Shown: positions 33,768 to 44,905, counted from the first letter of the stretch. The stretch is 64,000 nucleotides of DNA from Prorocentrum cordatum (GCA_963575745.1 CAUYUJ010020282.1:32501-96500); one strand, 5' to 3'. A program made the numbers and translations. The notes: generated from the letters alone by a model not told the origin.

Positions 33768-34135
33768 CATCGAAAATCAATCGAAATACCATCAGGACAC
33801 CATCGAAAATCACTCGGGACACCGTTGGTACACCGCAGAAAATCCGTCGGGACACCATCGGGCCATCATCGAAAATGATCGAGGCACCATCGAGGCATCA
33901 TCGTGACACCATCGAAAATCAATCGGACTACCGTCGGGACACAGCAGAAAACTCGTTGGAGCACAATCGGAATACCATCGAAGACCAATCGGAAAACCAT
34001 CGTGAAACCGCCAGGAAGCCATCGAAAATCGGTTGGGACACCATCGGGACGCCATCGCAAAACAATCGGGACGCCATCGAGACACCATAGAAGCAGCATC
34101 GGGGCATCACCGGGGCACCAATCAGGTCCCAACGG
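33768..34135. repeat. ACCATCGAAAATCAATCGGG minisatellite
   Basis: About 15-base units such as ACCATCGGGACACC, ACCATCGAAAATC and ATCGGGACGCCATCG repeat irregularly. The tract lies downstream of the His-rich exon on the minus strand. Confidence 0.85.
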
Positions 34136-34289
34136 CCAGGAGCAGGAGCAAGCAGACCCTTTCCCGGCCATCCACCCTAACGGCCTGGGGAATTCGCGCA
34201 CAGCTGCGCAAGTACGTCTTGCATGGCACGAACACGACATACGATTTCCTGACTGCTGGCGGCTTCGGAAAGGCTCCCGCACACGCAAC

Positions 34290-34936
34290 CTCCAAGAATT
34301 GGTCGACCAGCCGCTTTGTCGCGAAGCGCTTAGTATCATGACTGATGTTGTCACAAGCCCAACGGCAACCGAACTTGCACCGCGACCATTACGTGCATGG
34401 CCATGCTCCTCGTCAGCGCCATGATGCGCGGCGGCATCATGACCGTGCACCTCACGGGAGTCGCGCCCTGCTTGGTCACTGGGTTTTCCCATAGAATATG
34501 TCTTATCCTCGTGATTCGTGCTCGAAGCATTGCTGTGCATCCAGTGGGAATCGTGCTCGCCGTGGTCGTTGGGAGCCGCTCCAGAATCTAATTCACCGTC
34601 CCGCTGCGCGGTGGCACCATGACCGTGAACCCCATGGGAGTCGCGGTGTCCATGGTCATGGGGCTCCGCTCCAGAATCTGACTCATCGTCACGATGCGCG
34701 GCGGCGTCATGATCCTGCCCATGACCGTCGTGGTCCACTCTGGAGTCCAGCTCGTCGCCAGACTGGTGCTCGTCCTGGCCGCCAGCATGAGAACCGAGCT
34801 CGCCGTGTTCCCGAAGGCCGCCTTGATGCGCGCCTTCGTGGCCCACGTGCCCCTCATGATCTGGCTCGTCCCTCTGCCTGGCAATGAGCGAGCCGCCGAT
34901 GGGGCTCCGCACCTCACCGCCCAGCCCAGCGGTGGC
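34290..34936 (-). CDS. His/Asp-rich exon, possible metal-binding loop
   Basis: After a CAG|GCC acceptor at 34936 the minus strand reads ATAGLGGEVRSPIGGSLIAR, then about 150 residues very rich in His, Asp, Glu and Gly. These include VDHDGHGQDHDAAAHRDDES, PHDHGHRDSHGVHGHG and HHGADEEHGHA, in diverged repeats of about 26-30 residues (each with E-L/S-D-S-G). A hydrophobic stretch SSVAVGLVTTSVMILSA follows. His-rich loops next to helices occur in zinc and other metal transporters, so that role is possible but unproven. The downstream end is uncertain; the frame itself continues into a minisatellite. Codons are mixed, unlike a pure trinucleotide repeat. Confidence 0.5.
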
Positions 34937-34951
34937 CTGAGTCTAAGCAGG

Positions 34952-35090
34952 CGCGCTCCACTACTCGCAAAATAACTGCTCGCAAATGGCCCGGATCCGC
35001 CGAGGGGGATCTGCGATACACTGCATGGAGGCAGGCGCTTGCTCATCGGGCGTCTGCGAGTAGAGGCACTTTGCGAGCAGCGGAACGCGC
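34952..35090. mobile_element. MITE family E, copy 1
   Basis: TIRs: left GCGCGCTCCACTACTCGCAA, right TTTGCGAGCAGCGGAACGCG (complement in reverse). Inside is GGATCCGCCGAGGGGGATC. The same element is at 57618-57760. Its left end lies 15 bases upstream (minus strand) of the acceptor of the His-rich exon, so it would form the 3' part of that intron. Confidence 0.75.
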
Positions 35091-35529
35091 TCGGTGAGAG
35101 TCACTCGCCCCCCACTCCTCCGCCCTCCACGCGCTCGTCCCCCCTCTGCCTTCCCCCCCCCCCCGGGGCGCGCCGCCGACATCTCTTCCCCACCCCGCCC
35201 CACCCCGCCCCACCCCACGACGGCAGCGACGGCGGTGGCGACGACGGCGAGCGAGCGCTGCGCTTCCGGCAGCCCCCGGCCAGTAGCCCGGCGGCCTGCG
35301 CGGTTGGCTCGCGGGCGCGCGCGCCCGTCACCCCGCCGGCAGCCCTCCAGCCTGGACCTCTCGGGCTGGCCGCCGAGCCGACCCGAGAGCCGCCCACCAA
35401 CGGCAGCGCGCAGCAGAGCGCCGCGACGGCGCGCGGCAGCCAAAGGGAGGTGGCCAGCGGCCGGCGGCGCGCCGGCCTCATCGGTCCGGAGGCTTCAGTG
35501 CGGCGGACGACCCCAGACCTGCAGGCGTG

Positions 35530-35615
35530 TGCGACAATGGGCGAACAGCAGAGACGTAAGCATAAACTTTCGAAGGTCCGCGCGGACTTCTTGGGTCGGC
35601 GCGGAGCTCCAAAAG
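35530..35615 (-). repeat. Dispersed repeat C, copy 2
   Basis: On the minus strand it reads GCGCCGACCCAAGAAGTCCG then GAAAGTTTATGCTTACGTCT, matching 12085-12170. Confidence 0.65.
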
Positions 35616-35767
35616 TGTATGTATATCTCGTAGTCTTGGCCTCCTGCTGCATTGCTCACGCGCTCCACAACGCGCGCGCGGAGATGCCGCGAACGTGCTT
35701 GTGGCCCAGAGGAAGACAGAGAGTCCAAAACGCGCCGCCCTGCAAAAGTGGCTCAGATCGGCAGTGC

Positions 35768-35985
35768 ACCGAGTGCGGGCAATGTCTATATCCACATCCA
35801 GTGCATCTTGGAGTTTCGGGCTCTCTTCCCCAGAAATATGAAGCGCACTGGATATGGATAAAAATCTGGCCCCAAAAGGCTCGATTCTTATCCATATCCA
35901 GTGCGCCTCGGCCTTGCGGCGCCTCTTCCAAGAAAGTTCAAGACGCATTGGATATGGACATAAGTATTGCCCGCACCGAGGCTCG
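35768..35985. mobile_element. Nested foldback element of about 218 bp
   Basis: The left arm (about 35768-35870) has GCGGGCAATGTCTATATCC and GCGCACTGGATATGGATAA. The right arm (about 35880-35985) is its reverse complement at moderate identity, with TTATCCATATCCAGTGCGCC and GATATGGACATAAGTATTGC. Each arm also contains the ATCCA.ATCCAGTGC word in both orientations, so each arm can fold as its own hairpin. The centre is GGCCCCAAAAGGC. Confidence 0.8.
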
Positions 35986-36082
35986 GGGAGGCAGAGGCTT
36001 CTGGACCATCTGGGAACACTTTTCGGGCCTCTTGGAAGCCTCTGGAGGCCTGCGCAGACCCAGAGGGGGTGGGGAGGCCCCC

Positions 36083-36437
36083 CTCCTCCTCCTCCTCCTC
36101 CTCCTCCTCCTCCTCCTCCTCCTCCTCCTCCCTCCTCCTCCTCCTCCTCTCCTCCTCCTCCTCCTCCTCCTCCCTCCTCCTCCTCCTCCTCCTCCTCCTC
36201 CTCCTCCTCCTCCTCCTCCTCCTCCTCCTCCTCCTCCTCCTCCTCCTCCTCCTCCTCCTCTTCCTCCTCCTCCTCCTCCTCCTCCCTCCCTCCCTCCCTC
36301 CCTCCCTCCTCCCTCCCTCCTCCCTCCTCCCCCTCCCTCCCCCCTCATCCCTCATCCCTCATCCTCCTCCTCTCCTCCCTCCTCCTCCTCCTTCCTCCTC
36401 CTCCCTCCTCCTCCTCCCTCCTCCTCCTCCTCCACCG
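36083..36437. repeat. Long (CCT)n tract
   Basis: About 350 bp of CCT with CCTCCCT and CTCCCTCC phase breaks. Long Pro, Ser, Leu, Arg and Gly homopolymer frames are artefacts. Confidence 0.95.
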
Positions 36438-36639
36438 CAAAACAACCGTTCACCTCTACCTCTTGACTGAAAGGCACGACAGCGAAGCTGCGCTACAGAG
36501 CGTGAGACAGTGTATCGGAGGGGACGCCGAACGATAGAGTCGACGAACCCATGCGTAGCATAGCACTGGCCTGGCCGTATCATAGCAGTGCGTATCATGC
36601 GTATCGAACCAGGAAAAGGGCAAAGATACCGCTGCCCTG

Positions 36640-36925
36640 CCCTCGTTTTCGCCTGTTGAAGCCTCCTGGGAGGCCCTCGTCATCACGGCCAGATCCGCCA
36701 GGAAGCTCTGGGCAGAGCGCCTCCTGGGAGAGGTCCAGGGAGTAGCGGTATCGGCACCTTTTCTGGCTTCCCCATTGGGGTCCTCAAATGTGGGCCCGCG
36801 GCGAAGTATCCGCCGCGGGGGTGGGGTCGAGAGTTCCCGGGCCCGCATCGTGAGAAAGTCGCGACGCCAGAGGTCTGGGGATGACATGTTGTCCACCAGG
36901 CCTGGGCTGGTGTCATCTGAACCGA
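36640..36925 (-). CDS. Possible coding fragment, unknown
   Basis: The minus-strand frame reads DTSPGLVDNMSSPDLWRRDF, LTMRARELSTPPPRRI, PTFEDPNGEARKGADTATPW and SAQSFLADLAVMTRASQEAS. Composition is protein-like and free of triplet bias. It lies downstream of the Copia gag pseudogene on the same strand, beyond a CCT tract, so it could be another retroelement part or an unrelated exon. No domain recognised. Confidence 0.3.
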
Positions 36926-36949
36926 AGCGTCGTCGTCGGAAAAAAGGCG

Positions 36950-37156
36950 GAGGAATGCGGGGAACAGAGGAGATGGGAGCGCGCACGCGCGGAGAAGGAC
37001 GAGTGGAGCAGGACAAAAGCCAGGAGGAGCAGCAGCAGCAAGGCAGAGGGGAAGGGTGGGAAGAAAAAGCAGCACGACGACGAAGACGAACACGAAGGAA
37101 GCAAGGAAGAAAACAAAGAATATGCAGAAGAGAAAGATGACGATGACGACGACGAC

Positions 37157-37188
<32 letters not shown>

Positions 37189-37230
37189 CAACGCTACCGC
37201 GACGACGACGACCACGACGACGAAGAGGTA
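36950..37230. repeat. Purine-rich DNA ending in a (GAC)n tract
   Basis: The GACGACGAC core lies at about 37135-37227. The acidic C-terminal run in the plus-strand frame comes from this tract. Confidence 0.8.
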
Positions 37231-37379
37231 GAGCAAGAGAACGAATAGGAGTAGCAACGGCAGCTGGAGAAGCTGTAGCAGCCAGCGGTGCCAGGAGCGC
37301 GGGACGACGAAGACGAGAGGCTAGGACGACGAGGTCGGTTAGATGACGCTGACCAGCACAAAAAACGAGGGACGGCTCT

Positions 37380-37668
37380 GAAGTTCCAGCACGTCCCTCC
37401 CCCTCCCTCTCCCAATCCTCCACCCCCTTCTCTTCCTCTTCCTGCCTCCTCCTCCCACCTCCTCTCTCGTCCTCCTCCCATTCCCCCTGCCCCTCCCCCA
37501 CACCCTCCCCTCCTCCTCCTCCTCCTCCTCCTCCTCCTCCTCCTCCTCCTCCTCCTCCTCCTCCTCCTTTTCCTCCTCCCCCTCGTCCTCCTCCTCATCC
37601 TCCTCCTCCTCCTCCTCCTCCGCCTCCTCCGCCTCCGCCTCTGCCTCCGCCTCCTCCTCCTCCTCCGA
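37380..37668. repeat. (CCT)n tract
   Basis: Impure to 37510, then nearly pure CCT, then CCTCCGCCTCYG variants. It directly follows (minus strand) the zinc-knuckle part of the gag pseudogene, truncating it. Confidence 0.95.
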
Positions 37669-37669
37669 A

Positions 37670-38900
37670 ATGATCGTCGCCGCCGTCCTCGCGCAACTGG
37701 AGCGGTCGCTCACCAGTATACGCTATCATGGCCGTTTGGGGCTTTCCCTTATCCTCAGGGCCCCCAGACCAGTGGCCAGTCTCGTCACAGGTCTTACACT
37801 GCGATCGTTTCTTGATATTCTGGAGGCGAGCCTCACGCTCTTCCACGAAAAGCGTTCCCTTTCGACCGCCCTTGGGTGACTCTTCCCTTTGTCTCTGCTC
37901 TTGCCTCTCCCTTCGGCGCCAAGGTTGGCTGCCAAATCATATCCACGTGGCTGGATCATCTCAAAAGGTTTATTCCGTGTAGCCGTGATTGACACTTTCG
38001 TCCCTTACTCCGGCGTCAAGTTCATCACCGCACGGTGCGGATGTCCAGTAAGCGCGAGGGTCGCCGTCGCCCCAGGTCTGGTCATCTGCACGGGTGTCTG
38101 TCCACCAAGACTCGCCGTCCCGGCCATACTCCGGTGTGTAGCCGGCCGCGTAATAACCATAGGGATTTAGCTCCTGGGGGTAGTGCTCCTCCTGCTCGTA
38201 CCAGCTGACGTCGGCAGCGTGGTATGCCTGTGGCGGCCTGATGTACCTGGCCTTACCCTTGCCCTTGCTAGGGTTCCGGGGCGTCCACTGAGTGAGGGTG
38301 GAGCTCTTGCCCGAGTCTCCTCTGCCTTTTTGGTGATGTGGATACGACCGTGTTGGCGGATCCAGACGTCCTTGACCTTGACGACAGGTCACACGACCCG
38401 TTGATGACACTACCATCAAATTCTCCGAAGGTGAGAGCCCTGCATGGTCCAAGAGAAGAGACCCAAGCAAGTCGCCACTCATCATGAGGTTCGGGCCGAG
38501 TTTAGAGACTAGCTTCCACCAGCGCTTTCCGCGCGATATGTACGCGACCCTAGGCTCACCGTTGTGTCGGGACATCGGTCCGCAGGGTCTCTGTCCTACT
38601 TGGAAGAGGCACTTGGCTTCCTGAGCCTCTGTGGGAAAGAGCGAAGTACGGATCGTCTGTATCAGTAGTTCGGTGCATGTTTAAATCCGAAGCGTGTCTT
38701 TACGCATATCCATGGCTATATCGAAAGCGTCGCCTGTGAGGCCCTCTATCACCGTACGGACGGCTGCAGCGACAACGCGTGGCAATGGCTCCCCCGTTTC
38801 AGGGTCAACGGCGGCCAAGGCAGCACTCATGCGCGCCCCTGTGCGGAATTCCCATCATGGAAGTTGTTCACAGCACCGTCATCGATGTAAGAACCACTAT
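37670..38900 (-). pseudogene. Copia-type retrotransposon gag, broken
   Basis: One minus-strand frame runs from about 38880 to 37670 with gag features in order. WEFRTGARMSAALAAVDPE and GEPLPRVVAAAVRTVIEGL come first, then GDAFDIAMDMRKDTLRI. TELLIQTIRTSLFPTEAQEA, ISRGKRWWKLVSKL, MMSGDLLGSLLLDHAGLS and a Gly/Tyr-rich region follow. Last is CKTCDETGHWSGGPED at about 37751-37798. In-frame stops occur at 38855-38857, 38681-38683 and 37970-37972. The zinc knuckle has C, C and H, but its last Cys is Asp. This gag type is common in dinoflagellate Copia elements (family knowledge). Gag packages element RNA in cytoplasmic particles. Protease, integrase and RT were not found; a CCT tract follows. Confidence 0.8.
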
Positions 38901-38999
38901 TCGTTTCTGATCTTGTCAACGAATCAGCATTTGGTCGATACCGAAGAGAAAGCAGCGCCATGGTGCAAGCAAGTCGAAAGACAGTCGACAGTCCTCTTG

Positions 39000-39197
39000 T
39001 CAGGATGACTGTTCAAGCAAGTAGTGTGTAGCAGTCGCAAGGAACTCTCTCTGGAGAGACGAGTCCTGCGCAGTGGCGCGGTCGCCGAAGACCGTATAGC
39101 AGGCTCCGCTGCCAGTGTGATGCATGATGCTTTTTGTGCCTTGGCAAAAAGGGCCCTTGAGGGTCAAACGGCAGCGAGTGGCGCACGTCTGCGTCAT
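39000..39197 (-). other. Short frame upstream of the gag relic
   Basis: A 65-codon minus-strand frame with GDRATAQDSSLQREFLATAT near its end. It is protein-like but short. It may be the start of the gag region or chance. Confidence 0.2.
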
Positions 39198-39604
39198 GCA
39201 TATACACTGTGTCAGAATGCCCCAGGCGAAACGGACAGGACCACCTCGCGCGCGGCATCTCGGAGCCCAGAATTCGCCGACCCCTCGGGATTTCCTCGGC
39301 GCGCGGGACAGCCCATCCCCAAGCCTCCCTGGAAAGCCCCGGCCGGGCCAGTTTGGAGGAGGGGCGGGGGTCCAGCCAGAGGGCGGCAGAGGGGTGTCGC
39401 GGGGGTTTTCGGGGGAGGGGCGGCCCTTCGACAGCCCAAGATGGTCTCAAGACAGCCGACATGGCCTCCACGTCGCCCCCGGATGGCCCCAACACGTCCC
39501 AAGATGGCCTCCAGGCATCCCAAGAGGCTCCCAAGACACCCCGAAAGCGCTCCAAGAGGACCCTCGACAGGGCCCGAGAGCCAACAATCGTCCCATCCCA
39601 TACG

Positions 39605-39659
39605 GAGACACACACACATAAATACACACATACACATACACATACACATACACATACAA

Positions 39660-39720
<61 letters not shown>

Positions 39721-39840
39721 TACGCCTACACCTACACCTACACGTACACGTACACGTACACATACACATACACATACACATACACCTACACATACACACA
39801 TCACATACACATACCCATACACATACCCATACACATACCC

Positions 39841-39871
<31 letters not shown>

Positions 39872-39954
39872 TATCACATACACACATACACACATACACA
39901 CATACACACATACACACATACACATATACACACATATACATACACACACATACA

Positions 39955-39998
<44 letters not shown>

Positions 39999-40380
39999 CA
40001 TACATACATACATACTACATACGTACGTACGTACGTACGCACGCACGTACATACGTACATATGTACATACGTACATACGTGCATACGTACGTACGTACGT
40101 ACGTACGTATGTACGTACATACATACATACACACACACATACATACATACATACATACATACATACATACATACATACATACATACATACATACATACAG
40201 ACAGACCTACAGACATACAGACATACAGACATACAGACATACAGACATACAGACATACATACAGACATACAGACATACATACATGCATACATGCATACAT
40301 GCATGCATACATACATACTGATGTACGTACTTACTTACATACTCATTTACTTACATGCTTATATGCATACATATATGTAT
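39605..40380. repeat. (ACATAC)n to (ACAT)n microsatellite block
   Basis: About 775 bp: CACATA/CACATACC hexamers, then (TA)n at about 39958-39994, (ACGT)-rich tetramers, (CATA)n, (CAGA) variants and (CATG). Alternating His/Ile/Thr/Tyr frames are artefacts. Confidence 0.95.
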
Positions 40381-40550
40381 GTGTTTCGCAGACTCGTTTT
40401 TTGTCAGTCTTCGCAGCCTTCACGCGAAGACCCCCGAGGCTCCCAAGACCGCCCCAGGACCGCCAGGAAGGGCCCCGAGGCGGCCCCAAGATGCACCCAA
40501 GGCCCCGAGCAAGCCCCAACAGGAGGGCAAGACCGGAACTCTAACTAACG

Positions 40551-40707
40551 TTAGATCGGGCGTGTCCTCCTACAGGCGGATGTTGGAAGAAGCATGAATA
40601 ACAGTCAAAATACATGCCAAAACAACAAAAATAGTCGAGACATCGTCTCCAGACTATGTTTTTACTTTTTTGAACATTCCGCCTGTAGAGGGACATTCCC
40701 GACTTAA
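40551..40707. mobile_element. MITE family A, complete longer copy
   Basis: A 157-bp element. Left TIR TTAGATCGGGCGTGTCCTCC and CAGGCGGATGTT; right TIR GCCTGTAGAGGGACATTCCC and GACTTAA. AACG flanks both ends, possibly part of a target duplication. The interior contains ATCGTCTCCAG. Confidence 0.75.
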
Positions 40708-40974
40708 AACGAAGCTTTCGACCACTGCGTCCAAAGACAGTCACCGCAACCGCCCGCAAGCCCTCAAGAAGACCGCAACAGAGCCCCGTAAACCCCAAAG
40801 AGGTCCAACAGAGACCCCCAGCACACACCAGAATGACCCAAAAGGATCTGTTTGGAGTGCGGCGTGGGGTTCCCCAAATGGACGCACGGCGCCAACACGG
40901 TTCTACGACAACGCCCACCTGAAGAGTGGCATCTAGGGCTCCCAGGGGGTCGGCGGTGCGGCGTAAGCCAATGA

Positions 40975-41240
40975 ATCGCGAGAATGTCTCAGGCGAGACG
41001 TGCAGGAATCTCTGAGCCCAGATTTGCAAGGTGTCTCAGGCGAAACTGGCCAGACTATCTCGCGCGCGGCATCTCGAAACCCAAAGTTACAAGGATGTCT
41101 CCAGTGAAACGGGCTGAACCACCTCGCGCGCGGCATCTCGGAGACAAAAATCCCGAGGATGTCTCAGGCGAAACGTGTAGGCATCTCTGAGTCCAGAGTC
41201 GCAGGCTAAACGAGCAACTTGTAAGGATATCTCTGCTTGC
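40975..41240. repeat. GATGTCTCAGGCGAAACG repeat, about 60 bp
   Basis: Four or five units contain GTCTCAGGCGAAACGTG, CTCGCGCGCGGCATCTCG and AGCCCAGA. A single related unit lies at 39220-39285. Confidence 0.75.
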
Positions 41241-41756
41241 CCGTCCCGCGGCCAGAACCAGCACCTGTTATGTCACTCACGTGACAGGCCCACAAGCTGG
41301 AAAGTACGAGGTCAACAAACACTTCAGCGCAGGGGGGAAGAGGGAGTCGGAGGAAGAAGAAGAGAGGTGCGAGAAGCGTCCTAGCAGCAGGAAGAGCAGG
41401 ATGGCCCCCCCTTCCCTGGAGGTCTCCAAAGTCTCCAGGGGCCTCAACCTCCCGTGGTGTTCTTCGTCACGACGCGGGGAGGCCTACAAATCCTGTCAAA
41501 ATCGGTGCCCAACCACGAGCTGAACAGTGTGTTTCGTTTTCAATGTGTCTTCGTTGTCCTTCGTTCTGTCTTCGTCCGCTTTCGCTGTGAAACGACTTCG
41601 AAACGGAAACGATCCACGAAATCGCCAAAACGCCGTTTAGCTCACGCAACTCTCTCGAGCTGCGCCCAGCCGCAGCGACGAGGTAAGGCCCCCTCGGCCT
41701 CGAACCTCGATCCTCAGCGGTCGAGAGACATTCCTGGAGGTCCCCGCGCAATGGTA

Positions 41757-41938
41757 GAGGCCTCCTGGATGGGGTCCGAGTAGATGGAGTCGGAGGATCG
41801 CGCCGCATCGGCGGGCGATACATCGGCGATGCATCGGCGACTCCAGCCTGGAGAAAATCGGGCTCCACATCGAGCCGCATCGGCGATGCGGAGCGATTCT
41901 CCGACCCCCTCTACCTGGACCCCATCTGGGAGGCCTGG
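41757..41938. mobile_element. TIR element I, copy 2
   Basis: Left GAGGCCTCCTGGATGGGGTC and TCGGAGGATCGCG; right CGATTCTCCGACCCC and GGACCCCATCTGGGAGGCC. GCATCGGCGATGC words fill the centre. It is again followed directly by a MITE A end. Confidence 0.75.
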
Positions 41939-41948
41939 AAATGGACAT

Positions 41949-42010
41949 GCTAAGATTAGGTCGGGCATGTCCCCCTACAGGCGGATTTTGGACGAAAACT
42001 GAAAAATACT
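41949..42010. mobile_element. MITE family A, left end only
   Basis: TTAGGTCGGGCATGTCCCCC and CAGGCGGATTTTGGACGAAA match the left end at 10041. No matching right end follows. Confidence 0.65.
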
Positions 42011-42104
42011 TCAAAATTACCCTGTGACGTACCCAACCCATTTGTATCAATGGAAACGAGGAGTTGGCCGAAACTTGTATGGACAATCAACTTGATGTAT
42101 AAGC

Positions 42105-43202
42105 TACTTGGGAGGCGTCACTGTGCTGGGCCCCGCAAGCAGGCCTCGAAAGTGGCGACAGTTTCACAGATCGCAGCCCCCCAGGGATGGCGAGGTCCCA
42201 TTTGAATCTGCGTGTGGCGTTTCTGTGCTGGGCCCCCCAGCAGGCCTCGAAAGTGGCGACAATTTCACAAATCGCAGCCCCCCAGGGATGGCGAGGTCTA
42301 ATTTGAATCTGCGTGTGGGTACCCACTGTGCTGGGCCCCTCAGCAGGCCTCGAAAGTGGCGACAGTTTCACAGATCGCAGCCCCCCAGGGGTGGCGAGGT
42401 CCAATTTGAGTCTGCGGTGAGTACCCACTGTGCTGGGCCCCCCAGCAGGCCTCGAAAGTGGCGACAGTTTCACAGATCGCAGCCCCCCAGGGATGGCGAG
42501 GTCCAATTTGAGTCCGCGGTGAGTACCCACTGTGCTGGGCCCCTCAGCAGCCCTCGAAAGTGGCGACAGTTTCACAGATCGCAGCCCCCCAGGGATGGCG
42601 AGGTCTAATCTGAGTCTGCGGTGAGAGTGTGGCGCAGGGGCCCCCCAGCAGCAGCCTCGAAAGTGGCGACAGTTTCACAGATCGCAGCCCCCCAGGGATG
42701 GCGAGGTCTAATTTGAATCTGCGTGGGTCACTGTGCTGGGCCCCCCAGCAGGCCTCGAAAGTGGCGACAGTTTCACAGATCGCAGCCCCCCAGGGATGGC
42801 GAGGTCCCATTTGAGTCTGCCGTGAGTACCCACTGTGCTGGGCCCCCCAGCAGGCCTCGAAAGTGGCGACAGTTTCACAGAACGCAGCCCCCCAGGGATG
42901 GCGAGGTCCCATTTGAGTCTGCCGTGAGTACCCACTGTGCTGGGCCCCCCAGCAGGCCTCGAAAGTGGCGACAGTTTCACAGATCGCAGCCCCCCAGGGA
43001 TGGCGAGGTCCCATTTGAGTCTGCCGTGAGTACCCACTGTGCTGGGCCCCCCAGCAGGCCTCGAAAGTGGCGACAGTTTCACAGATCGCAGCCCCCCAGG
43101 GATGGCGAGGTCCCATTTGAGTCTGCCGTGAGTACCCACTGTGCTGGGCCCCCCAGCAGGCCTCGAAAGTGGCGACAGTTTCACAGATCGCAGCCCCCCA
43201 GC
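42105..43202. repeat. 102-bp satellite array
   Basis: About 11 units with GTGCTGGGCCCCCCAGCAGG, CCTCGAAAGTGGCGACAGTT, TCACAGATCGCAGCCCCCCA and GGGATGGCGAGGTCC. The last five units are nearly identical; units near the left edge diverge in the linker. The 102-bp period keeps frames open on both strands, so the long frames are not accepted as genes. Confidence 0.95.
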
Positions 43203-43289
43203 TGGCACGCAGCGACGAGCGAGGCGAAAGGCAGGGGGGAAGAGAGGGACGGGAGGGGGTGGGAAGGAGACGCGCGAGCAATGCTCTAT

Positions 43290-43415
43290 TCAAAACGAGA
43301 ACCCAACGCAGGAGGGTTGGGAAATATTCCAAAACAACCGAAAATACGGAAAAAAACGTCCCCCGACTGTTTCTTGACTATGTTTGGATACTCCTGTAGA
43401 GGCACAAGCCCGACT
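43290..43415. mobile_element. Diverged MITE A-like element
   Basis: Left CAAAACGAGAACCCAACGC and AGGAGGGTTGGGAA; right TTGACTATGTTTGGATACTC and TGTAGAGGCACAAGCCCGAC. The right end is family A. The left end instead resembles 53091-53130 (CAAAACGAGGACCTAACACC). Confidence 0.5.
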
Positions 43416-43589
43416 CCATGCTAGGAGGCCGGTCTCGGCAAGGGAGGACCTGCGCGCTCGGCCGCCCGCTCCCGCGCCCTCCGGCACCGCCCGCGGGGCC
43501 CCGTCGCGACGGGCTGGGCGCAGCCGGCGCGCTCGAGGCCGAGCCGGAGGCTGCACGGGCTCAGCTCTCCGCCTCCCGGGCCGCCGTCT

Positions 43590-43800
43590 GCGTCGTCGCG
43601 GCCGTCTGCGTCGTCGCCACCGCGGGCGCTGCTGGCGCCACCGCCACCGCCACCGCCACCGCCTTCGGTCGTCGACGTCGTCGTCGTCGTCGTCGGAGTC
43701 GGCGTCGACGTCTGCGTCGGCGCCGGCGCCGGCGTCGGCGTCGTCGTCGTCGTCGGCATCGTCGGCGTGGTCGTCGTCGCTGGAGTTGTCGTCGTTGGCG
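43590..43800. repeat. GTCGTC / CACCGC trinucleotide tract
   Basis: Triplets GTC, GCC, GGC and CAC in loose phase. Asp, Arg and Ser runs in different frames are artefacts. Confidence 0.8.
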
Positions 43801-44159
43801 TTGTTCGTCGGCCTCGTGACCTCAACCAAATTTACACATCAACGGAAGAGCTTGGTCGGCATCTGCGCGAGTTCACTTGTGGAGGAAAGGGTTCCCAGAG
43901 AGCGCAGGTAAAGAAGTGAAAGAAGAGAGCGGAGGGGTGTCACTGCACCGACCTTGCAGACGTTCTGCAGCGGATTTGTGCGTGGATTTCTGCCACTGCA
44001 ACACCCCTAAACGGCGAGTGAAAAACGAACTTAATCCCACCAGCCCTCTGGGCGTAGGTGGTCTAGAACAGATCCTCTTCCACCCCTCCCTCTTCCCCCT
44101 TGGGGAGGGGTTTACCCCTCCCCCTACCCCCTCCCCTGGACCTGGACGGGGGGGGCCGC

Positions 44160-44905
44160 GGGTAGTTAGAGCGTCCCAGATGGCCCAAGACGGCTCCAAG
44201 AGCGCCTCAGAGAACCCAAGATGAGCTCCAAGATGGCTCAAGATAGCGCAAGATCGCTCGAGATGGCTCCTAAGATGGTTCCAAGAAGCCCAAAGACGGC
44301 CCCAAGATAACTCCAAGTGGCCAAACAGCTCCCCAAGGAGGCCCCGAAGAGGCCAAAATCGTCCCAAAACCTAAGGAAAATCAATGATTTTTGCTTTCTC
44401 GCCTTTTCGCTTCCGATGGCCATCCGAGGCCTGGAGATGGTTCCAAGATGGCCCAAGAGGGCCCCAAGAGAGCCCCAAAAGAGCCCCAAGACGGCCCCAA
44501 GAGCGCCCAAGAGCACTCCAAGAGCGTTCCAAGAGGGGTCCAAGAGGCGATTTTAGGGGCTTCCGAGGGGGGGCGCTAATTAAACCCCCCCTCTTGTTTG
44601 ATCGATCTCCTCCAAGATGGCCCCAAGAAGCGCCCAGGAAGCCCCAAGAGGTCCCAAGATGGCCCCAAAATGGCCCCAAGAGGCCCCCAAGAGGCCCCCC
44701 GGAGGCCCCCAAGAGACCCCCAAGAGGCCCCAAGAGCCCCCCCAGATGCACCCAAGATGCTCCAAGAGGCCTCGGCGAGAATGCCTAATCATTGATTCTA
44801 CACAGGTTTTAGCCACATGGAGGCCTCTTGGGGGGGGGCACGGATTAAGATGACTCCAAGAGCGTCTGGGAGAGCCCAAAATGACCTCCAAGATGGCTCA
44901 AGATA
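44160..44905. repeat. AAGATGGCC / AAGAGGCCCC repeats with AT-rich cores
   Basis: Same family as repeat D, without its head and tail. A core is at 44355-44420 (AAAATCAATGATTTTTGC and TCGCCTTTTCGCTTCCGA) and a partial core at 44785-44815. Confidence 0.85.

Noticed and set aside
39024-40544. 506-codon plus-strand frame rich in His, Thr, Ile and Tyr
   Set aside because: It is the translated (ACAT)n microsatellite; the opposite strand is equally open.
42087-43424. Frames through the 102-bp array, considered as a repeat protein
   Set aside because: Both strands are open for the same arithmetic reason, and linker changes do not respect codons.
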